Source: Larus michahellis
Lineage: Eukaryota > Chordata > Aves > Charadriiformes > Laridae
DNA length: 64,000 bases
NCBI RefSeq assembly: GCF_964199755.1
Contig: NC_133907.1
Location: 5,957,001-6,021,000 of the forward strand
Direction of reading: 5' to 3'
Below, one piece after another: positions 48,188 to 58,861 of the stretch; within the stretch, counting starts at the first letter, position 1, and every line of letters begins with the position of its first letter. The position numbers and the translations under genes were made by a program. The notes beneath the pieces are model-generated. The model was not told where the DNA came from, made no database searches, and saw nothing but the letters and a program-made list of their open reading frames with translations.

Positions 48188-50659
48188 TCACTCCTTGGCT
48201 CTCCCTGGGGGACAAAAGGGGACGGTGAGGAGGGGGGTGCGGGCAGGGCGGGGGGAGGCAGTGGGGTGCTGGCACTGGGGAGCAGAGCTGGCCCCAGACC
48301 AGCTGCTGCACTCTCCCCTGGTGCCTTCACCCTCTCCCAGCATCTGCCCCCAGTCCCAGGCACCGGCTGCTCCCCCTGGCCCACACCCCCAGGGACGTGG
48401 CACAGCCGGGAGCAGCAATCGTGGTTCCGGAGTTGCATGGAGATACAACTGCCACGCCAGGGAAGCGGAGCGGCCGCGGCGGCTGCTCAACCACCAACGG
48501 CCCCAACCGCCTGCGGCTCTGCTCGGAAACAAGTGTCACAACCAGGGGAATGGCCACATGGTGCTGGCCCCCCCGTCCCCCCATGGAGGTCACCACGGCT
48601 CCACCAGCCGCCAGCTCTCCCAAATGCACACCCTGTGCCAAACGTGTTCAGCAGAGATGTGGAAAGGGAAATGGCAAGAGCAGGCTCTTCCCCCTGGCCG
48701 CGCAGGCTGAGTGCCTCGGTGGTCAGGTTTCCTGCTTTGGTAATCGGGCTGCAAAATTACAATTACTAACACCATTGCCTGATTCTGACCAAAGACACCA
48801 CCAGCTCCCGGGACGGAGCTGCGAGCTGTTGAAATCACCCTGCATAAACGCCCAGAGGCCCCCATGCCACACGCTGAGGCCCAGGCGTGGGATGCTGCCA
48901 CTCTCCCTGCTGCAGGGAGGCCGCCCTCGCTCCAAGGGGACCGGCTGCCCATTTTCAGGCAATGCAGCTTTGCGCTCCCACCCCCTGCCCGGCCCCCACC
49001 TCTGCCCGGGCAGAGGCAGCCCAGTCTGGCCCAGTCCAGCTCAGTCCTCTCACCCAGTTGCTGGCAGACCTGCTGGCACTCCTCCACCGTCTTGAAGTTG
49101 TTGGCGTTGCCCCCACAGCCGCTGTAGATGAACAGCTGGCAGGTCCCCGTGGCAGGGTTGTAGGCATAGTGAAGGAAGAATCCCCTGCACGGGCCAGGCA
49201 CGGGCGGGAGGTGACAGATGTTACCAGAGGACATGGGACTGTTGGAGGCAGCAGAACCTAGCTGGTGGCCCCAGCCAGCGGGCAGGAGCAGGGCTGTGGC
49301 GCCTCTGTCTGGAGGCAGGCAGCCGAGGCCACAGCCCGTGAAGCAGCATTTCTCGCGGCGGGGACAGTCGGTGTCATCCTGGCAGGAGCTGGTGCAGGGG
49401 GCGAAGGTGTGCAGCACCCTCCTCTTGGGGCAGACACCCGGTTTGGCTGTGGGTGGGAAAGGACACCGGCTCACAGGCAGAGTCTGTGCTGGCCACGGCC
49501 CCCCTCCCACCGAGCCCCCCGGCTGCTCTTACCTGGCACCGGCTGCCTGCACTGGATGTGGCAGCCCATGGAGCAGCACTTCTCGTTGCCTCGGCAGCTG
49601 CTGTCTCCACCACACTCCACCAGGCAGATGGTCATCATGCCAGGGTCCAGCCGTGGGCAGAAGCCCCTCTTGGCTGGGGGTGGCCAGCAGGGTCAGAGCC
49701 CCACCAGCCCCTGCCCGCTCCCACTGCGCGGCCCACCCCCAGGGTGCCCACCCCCAGGTCCTGCGGGCAGGGAGCAACAGACACCCCTGTCCCCCTGCAC
49801 CAGAGGGCTGAGAGCAGGGGGTGGGTGCAGGAGCCACCCACACTGGCCCTTGTGGGTGATGTACCCCCCAGGCAACGGCTCTGCTTGAAAGACCCCAGAC
49901 CCAGGGCATCTTGTCCACATGCCAGGACGGGGTGCGGGGACTGGCGGGGCTACAGGACCCGCTCCCCGAGGTGCCTTGGAGGGCAGAGCACGGGCTCGTT
50001 CAGGGCTGCTGGGGGACGAAGGGACACCCTCACCTCCCACGGGGAGCCGACACTCCCGTCCGCAGCCGGTGCTGCAGCAGCGCTCGCTGCCCGGGCAGTT
50101 GTCGTCCGTGGAGCAGAAGTTGTCGCAGGGCCTCGTGGGGAACCTGCTGGGCCGGGGACACTCTCCGTGCTTCCCTGGGAGGGCGGGCAGGGGGTTACAG
50201 TGAGCGGGCAGAGACCTTCCCTCCCGAGCCTGGGCAGGGCCCCCCTCGTCGGGGGTGGCACGGCCGGGACCTGCCCTGCCCCGGCAGCGGGGACCCGCCG
50301 CTTCCAGAGCCCGCGGGGCCGCCCGGCGCCTCGGGAGCTGCCGGCGGTGGTGGCGGGATGGGGGACACACCTCCCCAGCCCCCCGGGGGGGTCCAGCCCT
50401 GCCGCTCGGGTGCGGGCTCTGCAGCAGCGGGGACCGCGGGGTGTCCCGGCGGGATGTCCCAACTCGGAGGCCGTGACATCCCCCACCAGAGGGGCGAGGG
50501 GACACCGGGTCGGTGGCGGGGAGCGGGGCCGAGCTCAAAGGTACCCCCGGGCCGGGGCTCACCTGGCAGGCGGTGCCCCGAGGCCGCCCGGCAGAAGCCG
50601 GGGGGGCCCGAGGGGGCCAGCAGCAGCAGCAGCAGCGGCACGAACAGCCCCGGCTTCAT
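48188..50659 (-). CDS. Secreted WAP-WAP-WAP-Kunitz protease inhibitor (EPPIN/WFDC8-like)
   Basis: Five coding blocks on the minus strand: 50563-50659, 50034-50174, 49533-49673, 49054-49446 and 48188-48204 (TGA at 48190-48188). They total 789 nt, 262 residues. The first encodes a Leu-rich signal peptide (MKPGLFVPLLLLLLAP). Blocks two and three are 141-nt WAP exons, each with eight cysteines in WAP spacing. Block four carries a third eight-cysteine WAP domain and then a Kunitz domain with six cysteines spaced 8-15-7-12-3 and Arg after Cys II (GPCRGFF), predicting a trypsin-like target. All introns are phase 1. WAP plus Kunitz is the EPPIN/WFDC8 signature. The domain order differs from human WFDC8 as I remember it (WAP-Kunitz-WAP-WAP), so orthology is not claimed. 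The last exon is chosen by its acceptor and stop and by the AATAAA that follows. Confidence 0.88.
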
Positions 50660-50930
50660 GGCGCTGCACCCTCGCCGCCAGCGGCCCCTTAAGTACAGCC
50701 CGGGAGCCCGGGGCACGGCCCGGGCTGGGGCAGCCCCCGCGCCCGTCCCCGCCTCCGGGGAAGGGGCTCCCCGAGCCCGGCGGAGCCCGGCTCCGCTCCC
50801 CGACCCGGCCCGGCCCGCTCTGATGGAGCAACAGCCTCCTCTGCCGGCCGCCGCTCGGGATGCTGCGCCGCGGTCGGCCCCCGCAGCCCACGGCGCCCAC
50901 GCAGCTGCGAGACACGGCAGGCGGGGGCAC
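50230..50930. promoter_or_regulatory. CpG-rich 5' region of the WAP-Kunitz gene
   Basis: Frequent CpG dinucleotides cover the first exon and upstream flank. A weak TATA-like TACTTAAGG lies at about 50695-50687, only 30-35 nt before the ATG, so transcription may start within the CpG-rich zone. Confidence 0.5.
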
Positions 50931-52970
50931 AAGGGGGGGCTGCGCAGCCCCAGCCCCGGCACCAGCACGGCGCAGCAGGGAGGGGGCTGCAGGCAGGCGG
51001 GGGCTGCAGGAAGGGAGGGGGCTGCAGGCAGAAAGGGGGCTGCACAGGCTGAGGGTGGTGTTCCCCACGGCTGGGGCAGTTTCGGGAAGACACGCCAGGC
51101 TTCACACCGCCGTGCGGCAGCTGGGGGAGGAAGGGCGCGAGGCCGAAGGCCCCAGAGTGAGGAGCTGCCAGCGCCAGCCAAAGGCTGGTGACTCCGGGCA
51201 TCACCACCACGGCATTGTGGCACATGCCCCGTCGAGGCAAAAATGTCACTCAGGGGGACCCTATGCACATAAACTGGGGACAGGGCTGCTTTCACACCCA
51301 CCTTTCTTGCTAAAGGTTCCCTTTATTTCACACCCAGAGTTTCTGTAGCAACAAGTGCATTTGGCCACTTGGAGCCAAGATGACGCAAACAGGAATTTCC
51401 AAGCCGGGAAATATGATCGTTGAGCTGTAAAACCCCATATGAGACCACAGAGGTCACGTCAGCTTCAGCACAAAGACTCCTGTTTCCAGCTGGGCTGGCC
51501 TTGTGACAAACCCCCAGGCAGGGAGCCACCTCCCCCCGCACACCAGGACACCGGCTGAGGCCGTTCTCCAAATCTCCAGCTCCGGTGGAGGACCAGCCCC
51601 TTCCACCACCCCCTCAAACACCTAGATCCTGCCCCTCTCTGCCTACCACAGCCATGGGCTGCCTCACTTGCCTTGCTACAGCCCTGCCAGCCCCCCCGGC
51701 TGCTTCTGCTCAACCTGTTGGCAGCACCTGCCTGTGCCCTTTGCCATTCGGCGGCTGTACCAGCATGGCTGCAATTCAGCAGCGAGAGGTACCACAGCGC
51801 ACCCCCGACAGGGATGCAGCCCCCAGCCGTTCCCCCCGCACCGCGTGGGATGGTGAGCAGGGAGCAAAGGCCTCTCTCGGCAGAGTCTCGGGGTGCGGCA
51901 GCAGCAGTGCCGCGGGGTTCCCACGGGCACAGAGCACACCTCACCCTCGGCACCGTCACCCTTCGCACGCTTGGCTGCGCTGAGCTCTCTGCAACCTCCC
52001 CGCAATGTTAACCTTGGGCTTCCCCACCCCATCTAGAGCTGCCTCTCACCGGTCCCGGTGCATGGCGGGGTGAAAGGCAGCCCTGGTGCTGACCCCGCTG
52101 GGGCACCCGTCTGCTGGGATGCGTCTGCAGCCGTCTGATGTGACAGAACCAGCCACCCGTCTGTCCCTGCAGAGGAATGGTGCTCGGTGCACGGCGCGGG
52201 GCAGTGGGTGCGCCCAGCCTGGCACGTCGCACAGGCTTCCCACGCTCTGCTCCCTCTGAGGCCATGCTCGCCCGTGGGGATCCAGCCAGCTGTCACCCAC
52301 GGCTCCGCGGGCAGACACAGCAGGATGTGGGCACCAGGGCAGGCAGGCACCGGGTCTCCAGAGTGGGCATGGCTGTGGACAGAACCCCCCAGCTGCTCCC
52401 TCCCAGAACGCTCCTGTGTCACCCTGCCAGGATGGCCACCACCCCAGGGGAGCATCCACCTGCTCATTCCTCCCTGGATTCCTGTCCTGTAAATTCGTCT
52501 AATCACTTGTCACACCTGGACAGTGCTTGACATCTGCAGTATTGAGTCCCACAGCTCAGTGGGGAGACTGCCCACCCTCTGCCCCTCGCCTGCGGGTCTC
52601 CCCCGGCACCTGCAGCCACGGGAAGAAAGTCCTATCTGCACCCTTTTAGCCACTCGGGAAGTGCAAGTCTTCCCTTTGTCCTTCTCTTTCCAAGCCGGAG
52701 AACTCCAACCCATTCCTCTGGGCTCCCCATGGCCACTGGGGTGGCCCTGGCCCATGGCCCACGTCTCCCTTTCCCCCGGGGAGGGTGCTGTTGGGTGCTG
52801 ACGTCTCCACCCTGGCTGTAGCCTGGCTGCTGGGGCTGGAACGGGGCCGTGGTAAATGATTTCTCAGGCAACAACACGTCGTGGGGCTGTCACTGCCTCG
52901 GGCACAACTGTGAAACGCAACAAGAGTTTCGGTACCCGAAGGTTATGTGTGCAGTGGCCCCTCCCCAGTC
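50700..52970. other. Divergent intergenic region between the WAP-Kunitz gene and the next unit
   Basis: About 2.3 kb with no supported coding exon. Frames here are long because of GC content but show no cysteine pattern, signal peptide with a donor, or splice context. Confidence 0.65.
50981..51047 (+). repeat. GC-rich minisatellite
   Basis: Four imperfect units of about 17-19 nt, each with GGGGGCTGCAGG or a close variant. Confidence 0.85.
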
Positions 52971-52979
52971 CCACGGGGA

Positions 52980-52985
52980 TATAAA
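52980..52985 (+). promoter_or_regulatory. TATA box of the orphan WAP-type first exon
   Basis: A perfect TATAAA (GATATAAACC context), 51 nt before the ATG at 53031 and preceded by CCCCTCCCCAG. The same layout recurs at the other plus-strand WAP genes here. Confidence 0.75.
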
Positions 52986-53030
52986 CCCCCGCCGACCCGT
53001 GCTGGCCATCCGGCACCCACGGGGAGCACC

Positions 53031-53115
53031 ATGAAGACCGCTGGCATTTTGCTCATGGGCATCCTCGCCCTGTGTGCCCAGCTGCAGCCAGCCATTGCGG
53101 CTGCCAGGGGTACGG
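53031..53115 (+). CDS. Orphan signal-peptide exon, WAP-gene type
   Basis: The exon encodes 28 residues: a Lys-Thr start, a hydrophobic core (ILLMGILALCAQL) and an Ala-rich cleavage region. It ends in a strong phase-1 donor ACGG|GTGAGT. Size, phase and TATA spacing match exon 1 of the WFDC2-like and downstream WAP genes. I could not find a following WAP exon before the next gene. It may be an alternative first exon of the WFDC2-like gene (same phase), the remnant of a gene that lost its WAP exons, or a gene whose second exon I do not recognise. Confidence 0.6.
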
Positions 53116-54336
53116 GTGAGTGCTTGAGGGGCATGGGGCGTCTGCATCCCACCGGCTTTTGGGACGCTGCGGGGCTGGCTTGGGCTGGGGGGTCCTGCAT
53201 GGGACGAGCAGGTGAGACCGATCACACCGGCACAAAGCCAGACACATCCTTGGCCCCAGGGTACCCCATGATGGGCTGGGGTGGCCCAGGCCACACATTG
53301 CCATCGAGTTGTGAGGCTCTGGGTCTGCAGCATGGAGAGGGGCCACCGAGGTCTGTGCCGTGCGGGCAGCACGGGCAGGCGGGGAGGGCTTGGTGGCAGC
53401 AGCAGGACGTGGCAATGTGGTGGGAGCCCTGCCTGTGGGCACCGGCCTTCAGCTGCCAGCCCACGCACACAGCATGGGGACCCTGAGCTGATGATTGCTG
53501 GGGCACGATGTCTCCCAGAGAAAGGGGTGTCCCTCTCTATCACCGTCCCCTGCTTTCCCTGCTCCATACCGGCTGCGGGGACACATTGCCTGGCCCAGCA
53601 ACACTCTCCTTTTAATCATTGACCGCCCTCCCATGGCAGGCAGGGAGACGTGACTCCAGCACCTTCCCTGCTGCCATGAAGGAGCCGCGGTCACCCACAG
53701 GGCTTGGGTGCATCCAGCGTGACGGAGCTCAGCAGCGGCAGGCACTGCCACCCAGGGATGCTGCAGGGAAGAGGCCTGGGGATTGGGATTGGGGCTGCTG
53801 ATCCCAGCCAGGATCCTCGCCCGGGATGTGCTTTGGCACAGGGATGGCTGCCCCCAGCTGCACTGGCAGACCCCTGTGCTCCCCACGGCCGTCCTCGGCC
53901 TCTGTCAAGGAAGGACCTGGCAGAGCCAGTGTGGGGACGGCAGCATCCCAAATGCCACGCATTGTAGACGGGAGCCAAAGCATTTCTGTCTCCCGGAAAG
54001 CAATGCACGGGCTGGAGCCTGGCTCAGCCACTGGCCAGAGCAGCTGGAGAGGGACAGAACGTGCTGGCAGCAGGGCCAGTGGATCGGCCACTTGGCAGCC
54101 AGCCGGGCATGCCAGGGCCAAGGCACAACCTTGGGCAAACCCACCAACGCCCACGCTGCTCCCCGCAGCTCTCGCCTTCCTCCATAGTTTCCCCTTTGTC
54201 TCCTGCCATGAGCCCGTTTCTGGGCTCCAGTCTGGTCCCATCCAGCTGCTCCGGTGCAGCCCAGCTGCTGGCATTCACTCTCGCAGCCTCCCAGCTCTGG
54301 CTGCTCACTGTCGGCACCAAGGTCATCCCACACGCT

Positions 54337-54380
54337 GGGGCAGAGCAATTACAGGGTCGGGGCAGAGCAATTACAGGGTC
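54337..54380 (+). repeat. 22-nt tandem duplication
   Basis: Two identical consecutive units built around GGCAGAGCAATTACAGGGTC, with a diverged third unit to about 54400. A very recent duplication, or one kept by gene conversion. Confidence 0.85.
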
Positions 54381-55661
54381 AGACCAGGGCAATAACTCTC
54401 AAGGGCAAATGCTGGCACAGGAGGAACAGCTCAGTCATGGTGGGACATTGGGGCAGCCCCTGCCGTGGCAGTGGGGACAGCACCACTGGGCGGGCAACAT
54501 TGGACTGGCAGCAGCACTGCGGTTCCAGGGATGCCACTGCTGGGTCTAGGTGGGCTCTGTCCTTGTGCAGACAGGCAGGGACAGCATAGATCCCTCACCT
54601 CCGTCCTGGAGGGAAGTGCTCACACCGCCCAGCCCACACCCACACCTGCAGCAGCCACATTACCACCCCCATCCCACCCCGGCCATTGAAACAGCGTGCC
54701 CCAGCCCTGGCATGGTGGCCTCTGGGCTGCAACAGGACCGCCTTTATCCAGAGAGTCCCAGTGTTGGCCCTGGGCTAGAAACACCAGCCCAGCTCGGCTG
54801 CCCGAAGCACTGTCCCCAGCAGGGCCTGGCCACATGGGCAGAGTAGGATCATCCTGGTCAGCCCAAGCGTGGCCAGGTCCTGGCAGCTTCCCCAGCAGCT
54901 CCCTGGCACCCAGCTACCGAGCACCCCAGTCTGGAGGGAGCATGGACGAGGACTGCCCTGCTGCTCTCCCTGCCACTGCCCTGCTGCTCTCCCCGCTGCC
55001 CCAGGCCTGTCCCCTGTCCCCACGCGTCGGACCTCGCTGCCAACAGCGGTGAAGCGCGGAGCAGTGGCTGGGCAGGCGGCTGGGCCATCCGCACTGGCTC
55101 CTGTTACTGCATAAACACCCGCGGCGGGGAGGGAGCTGCAGGCAAAGGCAAACAGTTACTGATTTACTGCCACCCCGCTCTGTGCTGCATTGTTGACTGT
55201 GGGGTTAAATTACTTGGAGACGGATCCCGGCAGAGCAGACACTGGCTCGTGACTCAGGGCAGGGACTGTGTCCCCGGCCCCTGGCACCCCCGGCTCATGC
55301 GGGGCTGCGGGATGCTCCAGCCTGGAGCTGGGGCTGCCCCTGGAGCCTCTGCCAGTGACAAGGGCACATCCTCACTGGAGACAGGGCAGGTCTCGCCCTC
55401 CTCCCCAAGCAGGAGAGGCTCAGCCTGTGACTGTGCCCTGGGTGGGACCCGGGGAGCTGGGATGCTCTGGGATTGCCTCCCAGCAGAGGGGTCCAACCTG
55501 TGACCCGGCTGGGCAGCACCAGCATCGTGCAGAGGGACCCTTATCGCAATGGTAGCCAAAAAACCCAAGGCACTGAGCCCAAACTGGGAGCCACGAGCAA
55601 AGGGGCTGGGGTCCTCAGGTTCCGCCACCAGCGTGCTGGGCTGTTCCCCTTCTGTCGGCAG

Positions 55662-55800
55662 CCCCGAGGAATTACAGCCACCGTCGGCAGCGCCTGCGGA
55701 GGAGATGGGAACTGGCAGAGCGGCAAATGCTGATGAGAGCAGGGCAGCTGCGCCGGGTGATCTGTGCTGCTCAGCCGGCTGGGCCTATCCAAACAAACCC
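55662..55800 (+). pseudogene. Possible decayed WAP exon
   Basis: A pyrimidine-rich CTTCTGTCGGCAG acceptor is followed about 105 nt later by TGCTGCTCAGCCGGCTGG, which resembles the CC-x-x-G-C segment of a WAP domain with Trp at the seventh cysteine. A TGCGCCGGG (C-x-G-like) lies just upstream but in another frame. The upstream cysteines are absent. This could be the lost second exon of the orphan unit at 53.0 kb, or chance. Confidence 0.2.
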
Positions 55801-56733
55801 CAGCTCGACGCTGCCAGGCACCACGGAGCATCCCGGCCCGCCGGAGGGTGGCGCATGTGCCGCGGGAGGGGTATCCCGACAGCCGCCAGGCTGAGGGGGT
55901 CTGGGGTCGTATGGCCCCCAGCACGGCCATGCCGCAGAGCACCGGGCACGCAGCCAGACCATGCTGGCAGCTCGCTCCCTGCCAGCCACTCGCCCAACCG
56001 GCACTGCCGGCTGGTCCGGGACGCATCCCTGGGGCTGTTGGAGGCTGTGAGGATGGCAGGGGCCACAGGACAAGGCCACGGCCGGGCAGAAGGAGCTCCC
56101 GAGGCTGCAGGGGAGGCGCAGGGGAGCCCCGGGGCGGGCGCCTGCCCAGAGGCACAGGCAGCCTGGAGGGCCCTTCAGTCGAGGAGCGAGAGCTGGAGGG
56201 GAACAAGAGGCTGGAGCAGGAGCTGGGCGAGTGGCAGCCACTGCCGAGCCGCAGCCCCAGGCTGCGCTGCCAGCATATCCCAGCCTCTGGGCATCAGCGG
56301 CCCAGGCTGGGGGCTCCCCTTGAGCTTCTGACCGTGGCCACGGCGGTGGCAGGGATGGATCGTGTCCCATCCCTGGTGCCTGCCGCGCTCCCTGCTAGCC
56401 GTACCAGCCACATCCCCACGGCCTGCGGTGGCTGAGCCCCGTGCGGGGCCATGGCAGCTCCGGCGACCTGAGGGTCTGGGACTGGCTGGGGTCCGGCATG
56501 CGGCCCACGGGGGCCGCGGCCAGTGGTGGCTGGCTGCTGTTCCTGCCAGGCAAGTTTTCGGCGTGGCCGCCCGGTCTCCTCGAGGCTCCCCCTTCCTGGT
56601 CGGCAGCCAGGAGCGGCAGATACCTGATACTCGGGTTGTGCAAGCACGAAGGGGGAGCCTGGCCCTGCCCGGCCCTTGGGAGCCACCCGGAAGGCCGAGC
56701 CCTCCCGCCCGCCGGCCCCACCTGGAGAAGAGC

Positions 56734-56739
56734 TTAAAG
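56734..56739 (+). promoter_or_regulatory. WFDC2: TATA-like box of the WFDC2 gene
   Basis: TTAAAG within AGCTTAAAGG, 49 nt before the start codon. Non-consensus but at the position shared by the neighbouring WAP genes. Confidence 0.5.
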
Positions 56740-56782
56740 GCCGGCCAGGCGGCCCCGTAGGCGCAGCACCGGCACCCGCACC

Positions 56783-58578
56783 ATGCCCAAGGCCCGCAGC
56801 GTGCTCGTCCTGGCGGGGCTCCTGGCTCTCTGGGCAGAGCTGCCTCCAGCATCCGCCCAGAATGTCACCAGTGAGTATGAGCGCACGTCTCGGCACGGCA
56901 CGGCCACGGCACGGCTCGGCTCGGCTCGGCACGCCCCGGGCGAGCAGCCAGCATCACTCCCAGCCCCAGGGCCTGCTGGGGTGGGGGCCGGGGCCGAGAG
57001 CCAGCCGGCGCCCGGCACGGTTGGGCTCAGCAGCATCCCTGGACCCAGCCCTGGGACTGGCAGGAGCATCTCCCGCCTCGGGACGGCAGCCCTCGCCCTG
57101 CCGCGGGGCCGGCAGCCCCGGCACCCACCCACACCCTCCGCCTTTGCCTTGCAGCGAAAGCCGGCGTGTGCCCGGACCCAGCGATGGAAGCAGTGAACTG
57201 CACAGTGGGGTGCCAGTCCGATGGCGACTGCGAGAGCACCCTCAAGTGCTGCCCGGCAGCCTGCGGAAAGGCCTGCCAGAATCCCGACGGTAACACTCCC
57301 TCCTGCTCCTGGCCCCGCTGCCCGGAGCCGGCCCCGCTGCTGCTAGCCGACAACACGTCCCAGCCGGTGGCACCGGTGCTCCGGAGCGCGGTAGCGGTCA
57401 CAGGGCTGGGCACCCCTTGCGTGTCCAGCTGCAGTGCGGTTACTGGGGGCTGGATGGGGAGCTGGTGGGGTCTGGGTATGCTCCTGTGGGGTAGCCTCCC
57501 AGCATGGTGCACCCTCCACCCAGGCTTGCCGGGGCCACGCTCATCCCTTCCTTCTCCCAGTGACACGGGGGTTGAGCAGACACCTCCGAACAACGCTGGG
57601 ACGGGTGCAGAGGGCAGGGGTCTACACTGCCCTTGCTGCCTGCTCAGCCTCGTCACAAGCAGCCTCCAGCCTGGGACATGGGCACTGTCCTGCCTCCCGA
57701 CTCCGCACCTGGGATGAGTCTCCCAATGGCGTCATCCCTGGCCCTGTGCCGGACACAGCCCCACAGCCTCCCAGCCGAGTACGCTCCTCACGACGGTCCT
57801 GCCAGAGAGCAGCCTGGATAGGCAGGCACAGGATTTGGGATCTCCAGCCACAAACGTGGATGTGAACCAGAGGCTGCTGTACCTTCATCACCGCCTACAA
57901 GGACAGAACTGGCCTGGCTGTGCCAGAGCAGAGGACAGCGGGGAGCCCAGCATCGGTGGCAGGCAGCGGCAGGCAGCAGGATGGCAGGGCAGGGCCCCAC
58001 GCAGCTGGGGCACAGGCTGTCTGGGAGACATGTGCCCCATACCCTGAGCTGACCCCACACGCCACAAGTGCACGGACGGGGCTCTTTGTGGCAGCTGTGA
58101 GAGAAAGCCGAGGCTGCCACTGGGGCTGCGTGCCGCGGCTGCGTGTCCTGTGCTAGCCACGCACCCCTGAGCGAGAGGCTGAACACAGGGACCGCAGGGG
58201 ACCACCACACCACGTGGCCTCCCTGACATGTCCCCATCGTGTCAGGCTGGCAAGAGTGCCAACAGTCAGAGCCACGGGGCAGGGGAGCGGCCAGCTGGCA
58301 AAGGGATCTCTCCTCCATGTCAGACAGGGGACAGGGCCATGCCCACGGCTCTGGGAGCTGCAGGGCTGGCCCTGCCCCTTGCGCCAGGGTCTGTGGGTCT
58401 CACGCTGTGTCCCTTTGCCTTTGCAGAGAAGCCCGGCACCTGCCCACCCGTCAGTCCGGGGATCCCCATGCTGGGCGTCTGCACAAACCAGTGCAAGACG
58501 GACTCCAACTGCTCCGGGAACCAGAAGTGCTGCAGGAATGGCTGCGGCAAGGTCTCCTGCGTGACGCCCCTCCACTGA
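56783..58578 (+). CDS. WFDC2: WAP four-disulfide core protein 2 (HE4), two WAP domains
   Basis: Three coding exons (56783-56870, 57155-57289, 58427-58578), phase 1 throughout, give 124 residues, the same length as human WFDC2. Exon 1 is a signal peptide ([20 protein letters not shown]). Exon 2 is a WAP domain (TKAGVCP ... [12 protein letters not shown]), with an N-glycosylation sequon NCT at the place of the one in the human protein. Exon 3 is the second WAP domain and ends [17 protein letters not shown]; human ends [17 protein letters not shown]. Each domain has all eight cysteines. WFDC2 is a small secreted epithelial protein with anti-protease and host-defence roles proposed. A possible intron in the 3'UTR (TGAG|GTCAGT to CTGCAG at 58670) precedes the poly(A) signal. 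Orthology rests on the C-terminal match and length. Confidence 0.93.
57290..58426 (+). other. WFDC2: WFDC2 intron 2
   Basis: A 1.1-kb GC-rich intron, GTAACA to TTTGCAG. No additional WAP exon is seen in it. Confidence 0.8.
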
Positions 58579-58855
58579 GGTCAGTTGGTCACCCGCCGAC
58601 CCCAGGGAGCCCATGGCACCCACGGCATGGTGTGCCTGTCCCACTCACAGCCCTCTGCTCCCTCTGCAGGTACAGCCGCCTCCTGCCAGCCCATCCACAG
58701 GGAAGCTGCTGCCTGATGCGAGTCCCGCACACCCAGGCCCCGGCCCCGCACCGTCCCCCCTGGCCTGACCATGCTCCTGGCTCGGAGCCTTCAGCCTCAG
58801 CTTCCTCTCCGGGGTCCCCTGCTCGGGGTGCGCCACAGCCCCCCACACTCTCACC

Positions 58856-58861
58856 AATAAA
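58856..58861 (+). terminator. WFDC2: Polyadenylation signal of WFDC2
   Basis: AATAAA, 278 nt past the stop codon on the genome, or closer if the 3'UTR intron is removed. Confidence 0.8.

Larger units (their letters stand above)
53116..56730 (+). other. Interval between orphan exon and WFDC2-like gene
   Basis: About 3.6 kb of GC-rich DNA. Apart from a short tandem repeat at 54.34 kb and the weak candidate at 55.66 kb, I see no exon. A frame at 53.52-53.62 kb follows an acceptor-like TCTCCCAG, but it has only three cysteines and no WAP spacing. Confidence 0.55.

Noticed and set aside
49453-51301. Very long open frames of 300-456 codons on both strands around the WAP-Kunitz gene
   Set aside because: They come from low stop-codon density in GC-rich DNA. 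They have low-complexity Pro/Gly/Arg content, no domain pattern and run antisense to or out of frame with the real exons.
53518-53622. Acceptor-like TCTCCCAG followed by an in-phase frame ending in a stop, as a possible second exon for the orphan signal exon
   Set aside because: The peptide has only three cysteines with no WAP, Kunitz or defensin spacing. Kept only as an unproven option.
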